Shown: positions 8,360 to 16,644 of the stretch, in pieces
How the letters are laid out: each line of letters begins with the position of its first letter
Numbering within the stretch: position 1 is the first letter of the stretch
Assembly: GCA_015064625.1 (NCBI GenBank)
Contig: SVRW01000020.1
Span: forward strand, 1-45,010
Direction of reading: 5' to 3'
DNA: 45,010 bases
From: Oscillospiraceae bacterium
Lineage (GTDB): Bacteria > Bacillota > Clostridia > Oscillospirales > CAG-382
Program-made: the position numbers and the translations under genes
The notes under the pieces: generated by a model
What the model saw: only the letters and a program-made list of their open reading frames with translations
Database searches by the model: none
What the model was told of the DNA's origin: nothing

Positions 8360-9250
8360 ATGGATATAAAACTTGACCAATACAAAGCTTTCTCTGCAGT
8401 TGCGAAATGTTCCAGCTTTTCCCTTGCTGCATCTGAATTATACATGACACAAAGTGCTATAAGCCAACAGATAAAATCTCTTGAAGAATCCCTCGGAGTC
8501 ACTCTTTTTATAAGAGGAAGAAACGGAGCTACGTTGACTCCACAGGGAGAAATTCTTTTTGAATACGTAAAAAAGGCTCTCGCCCTTTTTTCATCCGCAG
8601 AAAACCGTTTGGCAAAGCTTTCGGAGCTTGAAAGCGGTTCTCTCAGAATTGCGGCAGGCGATACTATTTCAAAGCATTATCTGCTTCCTATTCTCGAAAA
8701 ATACAACACCGCCTATCCAAAGGTTAAGCTTCAGATAATTAACAGAGTTACTTCGGAAGCAATAGAACTATTGAGACTTGGAAAGGCTGACGTTGCTGTT
8801 ATAAATCTCCCGATTGAAGAAGACGATTCCAAGCACGGAAAACTGAACGTAAAAAATGTTTTTACGCTTCACGATACTTTCGTTGCGGGAAGCAAGTTTT
8901 CAGAATATAAGGATAAAACTCTTACCATTGAAGAAATATCAAAGCTCCCTCTAATAATGCTTGAAGATAATTCCAATTCAAGACGATACGTTGACAGCTT
9001 TTTCAACACTTTGAAAATGAAGCTTCAGCCTGAAATAGAATTAGGAAGTCACGATTTGCTTCTGGAATTTGCGTCTTCAAACCTTGGTGTTTCTTGCGTT
9101 ATAAAGGAATTTGCGAATGAATATTTCGAAAGCGGTAAATTATTTGAATTGCAGACTTCCTCCCCTATTCCCCCAAGAAGCATTGGCGTTTGCACATTAG
9201 AAGAGGTTACCACAAGCGGAGCTACGGACAAATTTCTGGAGCTTTTGTAA
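8360..9250 (+). CDS. LysR-family transcriptional regulator
   Basis: The 296-residue protein has an N-terminal winged helix-turn-helix (residues 1-60: FSLAASELYMTQSAISQQIKSLEESLG) and a periplasmic-binding-protein-like effector domain starting with SGSLRIAAGDTISKHYLLP. This layout and the short spacing resemble the CysB/CbbR/CysL group, but the ligand is unknown. AAGGGG precedes the ATG by 6 nt. It is read divergently from the F420-ligase-family gene, the classical LysR arrangement in which the regulator controls both itself and its neighbour. It converges on topoisomerase III through a repeat-filled gap. Confidence 0.9.
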   Translation: MDIKLDQYKAFSAVAKCSSFSLAASELYMTQSAISQQIKSLEESLGVTLFIRGRNGATLTPQGEILFEYVKKALALFSSAENRLAKLSELESGSLRIAAGDTISKHYLLPILEKYNTAYPKVKLQIINRVTSEAIELLRLGKADVAVINLPIEEDDSKHGKLNVKNVFTLHDTFVAGSKFSEYKDKTLTIEEISKLPLIMLEDNSNSRRYVDSFFNTLKMKLQPEIELGSHDLLLEFASSNLGVSCVIKEFANEYFESGKLFELQTSSPIPPRSIGVCTLEEVTTSGATDKFLELL

Positions 9251-9253
9251 ACT

Positions 9254-9384
9254 TTGCCAAGGCTCAACCAAGGCAAGAGGCAGGAGGCAAGAGTGAAACT
9301 CAATAAACGGCACAGGGGACGGTCTTCGACCCCGTCCCCGTGTCCTAATGCCTCCTGTCTCTCGCCTGTGAAATGTGTTTCACT
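9254..9384. repeat. Intergenic repeat element with GACGG hairpin
   Basis: The gap between convergent genes contains GGCAAGAGGCAGGAGGC near 9273. A strong inverted repeat follows, ACAGGGGACGG with CCGTCCCCGTGT (about 9313-9351), then CCTCCTGTCTCTCGCC, which pairs loosely with the first segment, and a GTGAAA/TTTCAC hairpin (9368-9383). Similar elements recur at 27575-27660 and in part at 23512. No gene is present. Confidence 0.7.
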
Positions 9385-11475
9385 TCAATTAAAATCAAAT
9401 TCGACTTTTCCGTCAGTTAACTTCAATACCGCATCAAAGGGTTTTCCCTTTTTGGAAATAAATCCTGAAAGCTTTTCTGTTTTGCCCTTTTCAAGAAGCT
9501 CTGAAAGTTCTGATATGGAAATTATTCTTCCGCAAAGTCTGAAAGGAACGGACAGTTTACATCCCTCTTTATATCCTTCGCAATAATAACCGAATTTACC
9601 TCTTTTTATATTTTTACCGCAAGCAGGACACACTCCGCATACGTCACCGAATAAGCCGAAATTGTTCTGTTCGCCTTTTCCGAAAACGTTTGCTATTTCA
9701 GTTTCCGCCAGTTTTACGCTGTCGGAAATTTTCATTTCACCTCTGAAAACCTTTTTCAAAGCCTGACCCAACTGTGAGGTTTTATATTTATCCATTTCAA
9801 TTCCCATAAGAACCAAGGATTCTATAAGAAATTCACCACCTGGAAGAATTGTATAAACATCCTTTTTAAGCTGGATATATCCGCTTATTATAGCGTTGTT
9901 TATGATTCCCGTTCTTGTTGCTTCCGTTCCAAGCTCCAAGCCTTCAAAAATGGCTTTATAATCTTCTGAGTCATCCTTATCACTTTTTTCGGAAGAATTT
10001 TTTTCCTCTCTGAATGGGTTTTTCAGATAATTATTCAACGTTTCTATTGTATAATGCTTTGGCGGGGTCGTTTCCTTTTCCAAAGGCTTGAAATCAATAT
10101 TGACCGTCTCTCCCTTTTCCAAGGGTGGCAAAACCTTATCCTTGCCCGAGTAATCGTCGTATTTCGTCCAACCATCTTGAGTAATAACCATCCCCTTGAG
10201 GACAAATTCTTCATAATCACCAACTTTTATTTTTATCTCTGTTCGTTCTGCAAGACACTCAATAGCGCAGAAAACCGCAACGAAACGTCGGAAAACAGCC
10301 TTATAAACTGTCATCTCACGTTCTGTCAGATTTTCTTTTTTGGGAATTTTATAAGTTGGAGTCAAAGCAGAGTGAGATTCGATTTTGGAATCGTCAAATA
10401 TGGTTTTTGCTTCCTTGAACTCAACTGGATACCCCAAAGATTTAACGTTTGAAAGAATCTTTTTTATTTTATCCTTCTCTGTCGTTGCAAGATATTCGGA
10501 ATTAGTTCTCGGATAGGTTATATAACCCGACTCATAAAGCTTTTGCAATATAGCAAGGCTCTCTTCCATTGGCATTTTATATTTTTTTCCCAAATAATTC
10601 TGCAGTTTTGAAAGAGAATATAGTTTACCCGCTTGTATCTTATCTTTTTTGCGCTTAACATCGGTTACAACTGCACCTGCTTCGTTATATTTTTTTCCTA
10701 ACTGTTGTGCTAAAGAATACTCTTCTTTTTTAAATTTTGTTTTGCTAACCAGCTCGACTTCTGTGTCTTTCGTTTTTTCCTTGGATGCTATTACGTAATA
10801 CTTATCCTTGACAAAATTACGGATAGCCATATCTCTGTCGTATATAGCTTTCACAACAGGTACTATAACTCTGCCCACTCGAAGCAGCGTTCCCGTCCTC
10901 AAGGTTGCATATCTTGTCAGATTCACGCCGTAAAGCCAATCTATATAAGTTCTCGCAAAGCCTTCGTTTGCAAGATTATCGTATTCTGATTCAGGTTTGA
11001 GAGAATCGAGGGATGCACTTATTGTTTCAGGTGTCTGGTCAGGCATCCAAAGACGCATAAGCTTTTTATTTCCACCGCTTATGGCTTTTTCGACGCAGAT
11101 GCGGATTATTATCTCGCCCTCTCGGTCTGCGTCTCCTGCGTTAACTATGGTGTCAACGTCTTCTCTGTTTGCGAGGGATTTTATCAAAGCAAACTGCTTT
11201 GAAACTCCCTCATCAACAACACCGTTTTTACTTTTCAAAGAAAAATGAAAGCTTTCAGGAAAGCAAGGGATATTATCCATTGACCATCTACCCTTATCCG
11301 ACGGAGAATAATATTCAATATCTGCCAACGAAAACAAATGTCCGAACGCCCAAGTTACTATGTATTTCTGATTTTCGAAATATCCTTGGCGTTTATTCAT
11401 ATTGCCCATTATACTTCCGATGGCTGCGGCAATATTTCTACCAAGACTGGGCTTTTCCGCAATAATTAAAATCAT
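9385..11475 (-). CDS. topB: DNA topoisomerase III (type IA)
   Basis: This 696-residue type IA topoisomerase relaxes negatively supercoiled and decatenates DNA by cleaving one strand through a 5'-phosphotyrosine. The TOPRIM domain opens with LIIAEKPSLGRNIA and has AGDADREGE (113-121). The catalytic tyrosine is Y321 in GYITYPRTNSEYL. A C-terminal Topo zinc ribbon follows (CGVCPACGK...YYCEGYKEGC). The length fits the TopB branch found in Firmicutes, some of whose members sit in mobile elements; here it ends a chromosomal gene run. The SD is weak (CGGG) and a strong hairpin (11498-11523) lies just upstream, suggesting limited expression. Confidence 0.95.
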   Translation of the reverse strand: MILIIAEKPSLGRNIAAAIGSIMGNMNKRQGYFENQKYIVTWAFGHLFSLADIEYYSPSDKGRWSMDNIPCFPESFHFSLKSKNGVVDEGVSKQFALIKSLANREDVDTIVNAGDADREGEIIIRICVEKAISGGNKKLMRLWMPDQTPETISASLDSLKPESEYDNLANEGFARTYIDWLYGVNLTRYATLRTGTLLRVGRVIVPVVKAIYDRDMAIRNFVKDKYYVIASKEKTKDTEVELVSKTKFKKEEYSLAQQLGKKYNEAGAVVTDVKRKKDKIQAGKLYSLSKLQNYLGKKYKMPMEESLAILQKLYESGYITYPRTNSEYLATTEKDKIKKILSNVKSLGYPVEFKEAKTIFDDSKIESHSALTPTYKIPKKENLTEREMTVYKAVFRRFVAVFCAIECLAERTEIKIKVGDYEEFVLKGMVITQDGWTKYDDYSGKDKVLPPLEKGETVNIDFKPLEKETTPPKHYTIETLNNYLKNPFREEKNSSEKSDKDDSEDYKAIFEGLELGTEATRTGIINNAIISGYIQLKKDVYTILPGGEFLIESLVLMGIEMDKYKTSQLGQALKKVFRGEMKISDSVKLAETEIANVFGKGEQNNFGLFGDVCGVCPACGKNIKRGKFGYYCEGYKEGCKLSVPFRLCGRIISISELSELLEKGKTEKLSGFISKKGKPFDAVLKLTDGKVEFDFN

Positions 11476-11497
11476 AAATTACCCGTTTCAATTAGCA

Positions 11498-11523
11498 GGG
11501 AAACGGCGTTGCCGCCGTTTCCC
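11498..11523. other. Perfect hairpin between topB and the M55 peptidase gene
   Basis: GGGAAACGGCG and CGCCGTTTCCC form an 11-bp perfect stem with loop TTGC. On the minus strand no T run follows. On the plus strand CCTTGTTTTTTATT follows after a short gap. It may stabilise the upstream mRNA or dampen topB expression. Confidence 0.6.
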
Positions 11524-11536
11524 ACCTTGTTTTTTA

Positions 11537-12337
11537 TTAAAGAGTGAACATAAAGAATTTGAGAACCTCAAGATAGTCTCTTGATTCAAAAAGATTTGTA
11601 GTCGCATCAATATTTTTAACACCAGGATAGAAGGAAGCTCTGTAGGTTTTCTCGTGTTCTCTATGCTGGCAAACAACCTCAAAGGATTCGGGAAGCTTCA
11701 AAAGACATTTGGAAACGTCGCCATTCAATGCTTCAGCCATTTTTTCTCTTATAAGTTCGCAAGCCTTATCGGGATGCAAGGAAAGAGAGCCTCCGCCAAT
11801 TCCTTCGGAAACTGCAACCGTTGTAATATTCGGAACAAGAGCTTTTGCACTTTCGCAAAGCTGTTTGTCACCTGCAAGGAATACAACAGGAACACCAACG
11901 TATGCCGCTGTAAATGCGTTCATAACAAACTCGCTTGCAACGATTCCGTTTATAGTTACCTTATTAACGGAAAGGTTCATTGTATGTGCAAGAGGGTTTC
12001 CGTTTGTGCTTGCGGCACTGTGATAACCCGTAAATCCTGCGGCTGTGAATGTGCTGTCAATACCAGCCATCATTGAGAAGGGATGCTTCGTCCAATTTCT
12101 GAGAATACGAACCTCTTTGGGAAGCATATCGGGATAAATGTTTCTTGCACTGTCATGAGCATCCTTGACAACAACTTCAGCATATCCCGCATCCAATGCA
12201 CCATTACAAGCGGATGAAACTTCTTTTGACATCTGTTTAAGGAAATAAGGAGAATACTCGTTATTTGTATTTGTTTCCTGCCAATGTGCAATACCGCAGG
12301 TTCCTTCAATATCACTGCTTAAAAATAATTTTTTCAA
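11537..12337 (-). CDS. M55-family D-aminopeptidase (DppA-like)
   Basis: The 266-residue protein belongs to peptidase family M55, whose type member, B. subtilis DppA, removes D-alanine from peptides, often of cell-wall origin. The expected zinc ligands are present: D9 and E11 (SSDIEG), H61 (DAHDSARN), H106 (GYHSA) and E136 (ASEFVMN). H118 in LAHTMN fits the conserved active-site histidine. The start codon is TTG, preceded by a perfect GGAGG at 8 nt. It follows the large amidase lipoprotein by 24 bp, so a shared role in peptidoglycan fragment turnover is plausible. Confidence 0.92.
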   Translation of the reverse strand: MKKLFLSSDIEGTCGIAHWQETNTNNEYSPYFLKQMSKEVSSACNGALDAGYAEVVVKDAHDSARNIYPDMLPKEVRILRNWTKHPFSMMAGIDSTFTAAGFTGYHSAASTNGNPLAHTMNLSVNKVTINGIVASEFVMNAFTAAYVGVPVVFLAGDKQLCESAKALVPNITTVAVSEGIGGGSLSLHPDKACELIREKMAEALNGDVSKCLLKLPESFEVVCQHREHEKTYRASFYPGVKNIDATTNLFESRDYLEVLKFFMFTL

Positions 12338-12361
12338 TTTTATTTCCTCCGTAAATTCCGT

Positions 12362-15300
12362 TTAACCAACGTTTACAGTATTAAATTTATCGCCTGTTAC
12401 AAGAAGTCTGTTGTAACGAAGCTCTACCATTATCATGAATTCATTCCAAAGGTCACCGTCATGAACAAATGCCTGCTTTTCAGAAGACCATCTCATCTGC
12501 ATAGGACAGTTTTTCTTGTCGGGAGCCATATCATTATGCTGAACTATGCAATCAGGTGTAAGATCATATTCAACGAGAAGCTGAGCGGTAAGCTGAGCTG
12601 CGTTTTCAATTGCCATGAAGAACTGTTTTTCCCAAGCTTCATAAGCCTCGCCCACATAATCGGAAGCAAGTGCACCAGAACCGTCGCCTGCCTTAAATCC
12701 GTTGACACAGATTTCAATACCTATTCCATATTTGTTTCCTGGACCTTCTCCTCCGTCACTTGCGTGGAACGCACTTTCATTCGTAGGAAGATGCTGATAT
12801 ATCTCCTTACTGTCTACGCTGAAATGCCATGAGGTACTCGTGCTTTGGTTGTTAAGTTTATAAAGAGCGTGGTTATATGCGCCTGAACCCGCATTGTAAT
12901 TGCCCGTATTATGTATAACGATACGTTCTTTTTTCGCAATTACACCAGGTCTGTCATGAGCACCAGCAGGAATAATCGTGGATTTGCCATCAGCAGTTGT
13001 AATAGGCTTGACGTTTTCAACATATGTGTTCATAACAACCGCTACACCATCCCATTTCTTTGCAAAATCAGTTGCGGAAACCTTTGAATCTTTACCTGTA
13101 CCGATATCGTAAACGTAATAGGTCATGCTGTTTCCAAGACCCTCAAAGCCGTAGATAATAGCAAAGGATTTTGTATCATCCATATAGCAGAGGACTTGCT
13201 GTTTCTTTTCAAGAACACGGGATACACCGTCATAATTGAGAATATCGATAAATGCATCAATTTTCATTGAATGAATATATTCGCAGATAGCCGCAAGGTT
13301 GGTGTATGAATCAGAAGCCTGATCGTAAACACCTGCAGAAGTTCCCGTAATGTTAGGTTTTTTGCCCGTCATAGATGAAATGAGACAAGCAACTGCTGCA
13401 GCACCTGACTGTTTTCCTGGCATAGCCTGAACGTGTGATACTTTGTATTCTGCTTTTTCCGTTTCGATGTCATCTGCTTCGTTGGAATCAAATACTTGAA
13501 CGGAATCCGTTGTAAAGGTGAAATATTCCAGAGATGGAGATTCACCGTTTTCAGATGCGAAAAGCTTGATTTTAATTCTTACTTTTCCGTTTGATTTGCC
13601 GTTCTTCATATAAACTCTTGAAGAAGTGACGCTTACCATATCATCTTCATAAGGTGTACAGTTCAGAACGTTCTTTGAAATCTTCGCAATCTGAAGCCAG
13701 CTTGAAGCAGCCCCGTTCTCATCAACAACGGAAACGTAAATTTCAGCGGAACCGCCATTGTACGCAATGTCCCATCCTGTGTAGAGGACTTCAAATTCAC
13801 CTGCGTCAATAATAGGAGATATATATGTACCTTCCTTTTTACCCTTGTCAAGTATTATGTTTCTACCAGATACTTTAAGTCCATAAAGACCGTTTGTAAC
13901 GTCATACGCATAATAGAACTGCGTGCTGAAAGACATAAGTGAAGTTTTTGCTTTGGGAGCGTTTTCATCCGAATTTTCCTTCGCGAGAGCAAGCTTTCCA
14001 ACAGAAGGCAAATCATCATACATATTTTTCAATGCTACCACCTCGCCTTTGTTGGCTAAAACACCGAAATAATTGGTTTTGATAGCATATTCACATTCAT
14101 TTGCTATACGCTTTGCCAACGTGTCGTTTGATTTGTAATCCGCAGCGTTATATTCTTCACCTGTTATACGGTCGAAGCATTTTGCGGAATTTTTGCTGTA
14201 TCTTAAATACGTTACTTTATCTGTTATGTAAGAACCTCTGCAAAGACTGTCTTGTATGGGAAATAATTTTTCACTCCTGTCAGCTTCAGCGAAAAGGTTT
14301 TCACCATATACAAGAACGCCTTTTGATTCTGCGCCAGTGAGAGCAACAACCGTAGGATAAATATCGTAAACCGATGAAAGATCCTTAATTTCAGCGGTAT
14401 CAAGTCCTAAAATGAACATAGGAACGTTATGAGCCTTTGCCGTATCTATTCCATCTGAAAGGAACGTTCCGCATTTTTCCTCGATTTCATCGTATGTATA
14501 ATCGAAAACTGGAGAAGAACCATAAATAACAATAATGGATTTTTCATAAAGTCCTTCAGATTTAAGGTTTTCAATAAATCCTTTAAGTGCCGCATCAGCT
14601 TTTGCAGATGCGTTTGCATAAGAAGTTAAATAAGAAGCTCCGCTTACGCTTACTTCATTTTTGGTCGAAGAAATATAGGGATAGCAGGAATCTATGTTGG
14701 AAATAAAATAGAAACCCTTGGAGCTTTCGGATTTGATTTTATTCAATGCTTCTTCGTAAATATCAGCATCAGACATACCTTTTATTGAAATATTCTCAAA
14801 TCCGTATCTTATAAGGAAGCTGTCACGAGAAGAATATCTTTCATCAATGCCTGTGAAAGCAGATGCGCTGTAGCCTGATTTTTTCAGAACGTCTGCAAGG
14901 GTGTTCAACTTGGAATTCATCGAAGAAAGTGAAAAGGATACAGGGGAAAGAAGAGAGTTGAGAGCAGAATATTCAACGTCTTCCCTGCTTGAAGCTTGAT
15001 TTAAGAAGTTGCTGAAATAAACGCCTTCCTCTTTAAGTGAATTCAAAAAAGGAGTTACATTACCCGAGTCAGCACTCATTATTGGATTAGAAACAGCATT
15101 AAGCTGAATCATAATAACGTTTTTACCTTGAGCCGCTTTATCTTTTAAAGATGTGGCTATTTCAGTTTTAAGATTCCCATTTGGCTTTTCGCCAATATCT
15201 GAAGAATCTCCAAAGGGATCTTCAGATTCTGCCACAGAGTTTTCTTTTGAAGCATCATCAGACGAGGAAACGGATGATTCCGAAGCCGTCTGGTCAGAGC

Positions 15301-15370
15301 TACAAGAAGCAACTACAGGGAGCAACAAAAGCATAGCTAAAAGAAATGCTATTCTTTTAATGTTTTTCAT
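12362..15370 (-). CDS. Large lipoprotein: sulfatase-like + C39-like + N-acetylmuramoyl-L-alanine amidase
   Basis: This 1002-residue lipoprotein has a lipobox ending at C23 (VVASC) and a Ser/Asp-rich linker. Residues 84-350 resemble the extracellular LtaS/sulfatase fold (NVIMIQLNA, VTPFLN, DIYPTVVALTG). The positions where LtaS binds metal are IQLNA instead of IQLES, SREDVEY instead of TSDxEF, and YGSSP instead of GDH, so this part is probably inactive. Residues about 490-640 look like the beta-sandwich that precedes clostridial C39-like domains. Residues 644-783 resemble a C39-like peptidase without the usual Cys and His. Residues 815-985 form an amidase_2 domain with intact ligands H820, H945 and C955 plus E886. 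Only the amidase therefore looks catalytic. AGAGG lies 5 nt before the ATG. Confidence 0.82.
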   Translation of the reverse strand: MKNIKRIAFLLAMLLLLPVVASCSSDQTASESSVSSSDDASKENSVAESEDPFGDSSDIGEKPNGNLKTEIATSLKDKAAQGKNVIMIQLNAVSNPIMSADSGNVTPFLNSLKEEGVYFSNFLNQASSREDVEYSALNSLLSPVSFSLSSMNSKLNTLADVLKKSGYSASAFTGIDERYSSRDSFLIRYGFENISIKGMSDADIYEEALNKIKSESSKGFYFISNIDSCYPYISSTKNEVSVSGASYLTSYANASAKADAALKGFIENLKSEGLYEKSIIVIYGSSPVFDYTYDEIEEKCGTFLSDGIDTAKAHNVPMFILGLDTAEIKDLSSVYDIYPTVVALTGAESKGVLVYGENLFAEADRSEKLFPIQDSLCRGSYITDKVTYLRYSKNSAKCFDRITGEEYNAADYKSNDTLAKRIANECEYAIKTNYFGVLANKGEVVALKNMYDDLPSVGKLALAKENSDENAPKAKTSLMSFSTQFYYAYDVTNGLYGLKVSGRNIILDKGKKEGTYISPIIDAGEFEVLYTGWDIAYNGGSAEIYVSVVDENGAASSWLQIAKISKNVLNCTPYEDDMVSVTSSRVYMKNGKSNGKVRIKIKLFASENGESPSLEYFTFTTDSVQVFDSNEADDIETEKAEYKVSHVQAMPGKQSGAAAVACLISSMTGKKPNITGTSAGVYDQASDSYTNLAAICEYIHSMKIDAFIDILNYDGVSRVLEKKQQVLCYMDDTKSFAIIYGFEGLGNSMTYYVYDIGTGKDSKVSATDFAKKWDGVAVVMNTYVENVKPITTADGKSTIIPAGAHDRPGVIAKKERIVIHNTGNYNAGSGAYNHALYKLNNQSTSTSWHFSVDSKEIYQHLPTNESAFHASDGGEGPGNKYGIGIEICVNGFKAGDGSGALASDYVGEAYEAWEKQFFMAIENAAQLTAQLLVEYDLTPDCIVQHNDMAPDKKNCPMQMRWSSEKQAFVHDGDLWNEFMIMVELRYNRLLVTGDKFNTVNVG

Positions 15371-15399
15371 ATGTACCTCTCGTTTGATATATTCGTATC

Positions 15400-15415
15400 G
15401 GGGGGATATCCCCCC
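15400..15415. other. GGGGGGATATCCCCCC intercistronic palindrome
   Basis: A perfect 6-bp all-GC stem with loop ATAT lies between the small lipoprotein stop and the amidase gene SD. No T run follows on either strand. It may pause RNA polymerase or block exonucleases. Confidence 0.6.
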
Positions 15416-15423
15416 ATTATACG

Positions 15424-15753
15424 TTAAACATTGCTGACTTCGCCTTCTGAAAGGAAAGAAACGTCAGAAGGGTCTTCGTCGCTTACGGATTCTTCAGAAT
15501 CCTCTGTGGATTTATCGGGCATAATATCTGAAATTATATCAGAAACCGCATCTTCAACCTTGGACACGACTTCTCCGCCCATGGAAATCATTTCGGAAAC
15601 CGCGCCGCCTTTTGAACCGTCGTCACGGCTTATAACACCGTTTTGGGCGTTTCCCGAAGTATCTCCGTCACCCTTGTCGCCGCAAGAAACAAATAAAAGC
15701 GAAATCATGCAAATTACGACACAAAAAATAGCCGTCTTAAAAAATCTGTTCAT
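15424..15753 (-). CDS. Small Asp/Ser-rich lipoprotein of unknown function
   Basis: The 109-residue product has a lipoprotein signal peptide (hydrophobic residues 7-22, lipobox FVSC) followed by an acidic, low-complexity tail rich in Gly, Asp, Ser and Glu with no recognisable fold. AGAGG lies 6 nt before the ATG. The similar acidic Ser/Asp linker at the N-terminus of the following amidase lipoprotein suggests related surface anchoring, but no function is assigned. Confidence 0.7.
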   Translation of the reverse strand: MNRFFKTAIFCVVICMISLLFVSCGDKGDGDTSGNAQNGVISRDDGSKGGAVSEMISMGGEVVSKVEDAVSDIISDIMPDKSTEDSEESVSDEDPSDVSFLSEGEVSNV

Positions 15754-15778
15754 ACCGTTCCTCTTAAATTCTTATTCT

Positions 15779-15847
15779 GGATATAGCAAAAGAGAGGTAA
15801 GCAAAAATTCCAACAAAAAAATACGGGTTCGACTCTCTTTGGCTATC
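15779..15847. other. Long-range stem upstream of the small lipoprotein gene
   Basis: The 139-bp gap holds GATATAGCAAAAGAGAG (15780-15796) and, 36 bp on, CTCTCTTTGGCTATC (15833-15847), which pair with one mismatch and one bulge around a large T/A-rich loop. No gene is visible. Confidence 0.4.
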
Positions 15848-15892
15848 GCTACATTTAGTATGAACACGATTTTCATTTTTATACAAAAATCG

Positions 15893-16591
15893 TCAGCTCC
15901 AATCCATAGATGCTATGTTTTCGCCTTTTTCAAAATAATATTCGTAATCATCAGGGATTGAAAACACCGCGTGGGAAGGATAATTTTCAGATGCCTCGAG
16001 AACGATATTTGCTTCCGCCTTTTCATTATCGTACATATACTGGAATCCTACCCATGAACCATCTGACTTTCTGTATATATGCAAGAGTGAAACTTTATCA
16101 TCCAGCTTATATTTTATATATGAACATTCGACGTCAAAAAATACGCATTCACCCTCACTCTCTTTTTCGCCTGCGAAAAGGTCAATAGAAAGAGAGTTAA
16201 AGGAATATATTTCGTATGTTTTTTCTTCATCGTCAAACACGAACGTAGCTCTTCCGTTACTGTAATACCATTCGAATTCGTTGTCTTCTCTTACTGACGA
16301 ATAAACGTCCGCACCTTTTGCGGCAATTTCACGTATGCAAACATCATTACCGCTTACAGTCTGAACCTTGAGATAATAATTACCGTCACTCAGAGCATCA
16401 TGAGTTACTTTTTCTTTTGGAAAGCTCTGTATTTCCAAAGACGTATCAATAGACGTATCAAAAGAATTATCCGAAGAAACGTGGGAAGACATATCATCAT
16501 CTGAAGACTCATGCTCATTAGGTTCATTACCGCATGAAGCGAATGAAAGCATCATTGAAAAAGTCAAAAATAAAACGAAAAATTTTTTCAT
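15893..16591 (-). CDS. Lipoprotein of unknown function (232 aa)
   Basis: The product begins MKKFFVLFLTFSMMLSFASC, a clear lipoprotein signal with the lipobox cysteine at 20. A Ser/Asp/His-rich linker and a predicted beta-rich globular domain follow, with repeated DG/YY patterns (SDGNYYLKVQ, DDEEKTYEIYSF). No known family is recognised. AAGGCGG precedes the ATG by 7 nt. It lies in the same run as the AlaX-like gene and the next lipoprotein. Confidence 0.75.
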   Translation of the reverse strand: MKKFFVLFLTFSMMLSFASCGNEPNEHESSDDDMSSHVSSDNSFDTSIDTSLEIQSFPKEKVTHDALSDGNYYLKVQTVSGNDVCIREIAAKGADVYSSVREDNEFEWYYSNGRATFVFDDEEKTYEIYSFNSLSIDLFAGEKESEGECVFFDVECSYIKYKLDDKVSLLHIYRKSDGSWVGFQYMYDNEKAEANIVLEASENYPSHAVFSIPDDYEYYFEKGENIASMDWS

Positions 16592-16644
16592 ATCAAATCC
16601 GCCTTTCTAAAAAACATTGAAGTCTAAAAATTATTTTTGAAGAA

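Noticed and set aside
12037..12315. Frames within the M55 gene starting from ATG
   Set aside because: The TTG start with perfect GGAGG explains the gene fully.
15821..15850. GGGTTCGACTC resembling a tRNA T arm
   Set aside because: No matching 3' stem strand or acceptor; it is better explained as the loop of the stem at 15780-15847.
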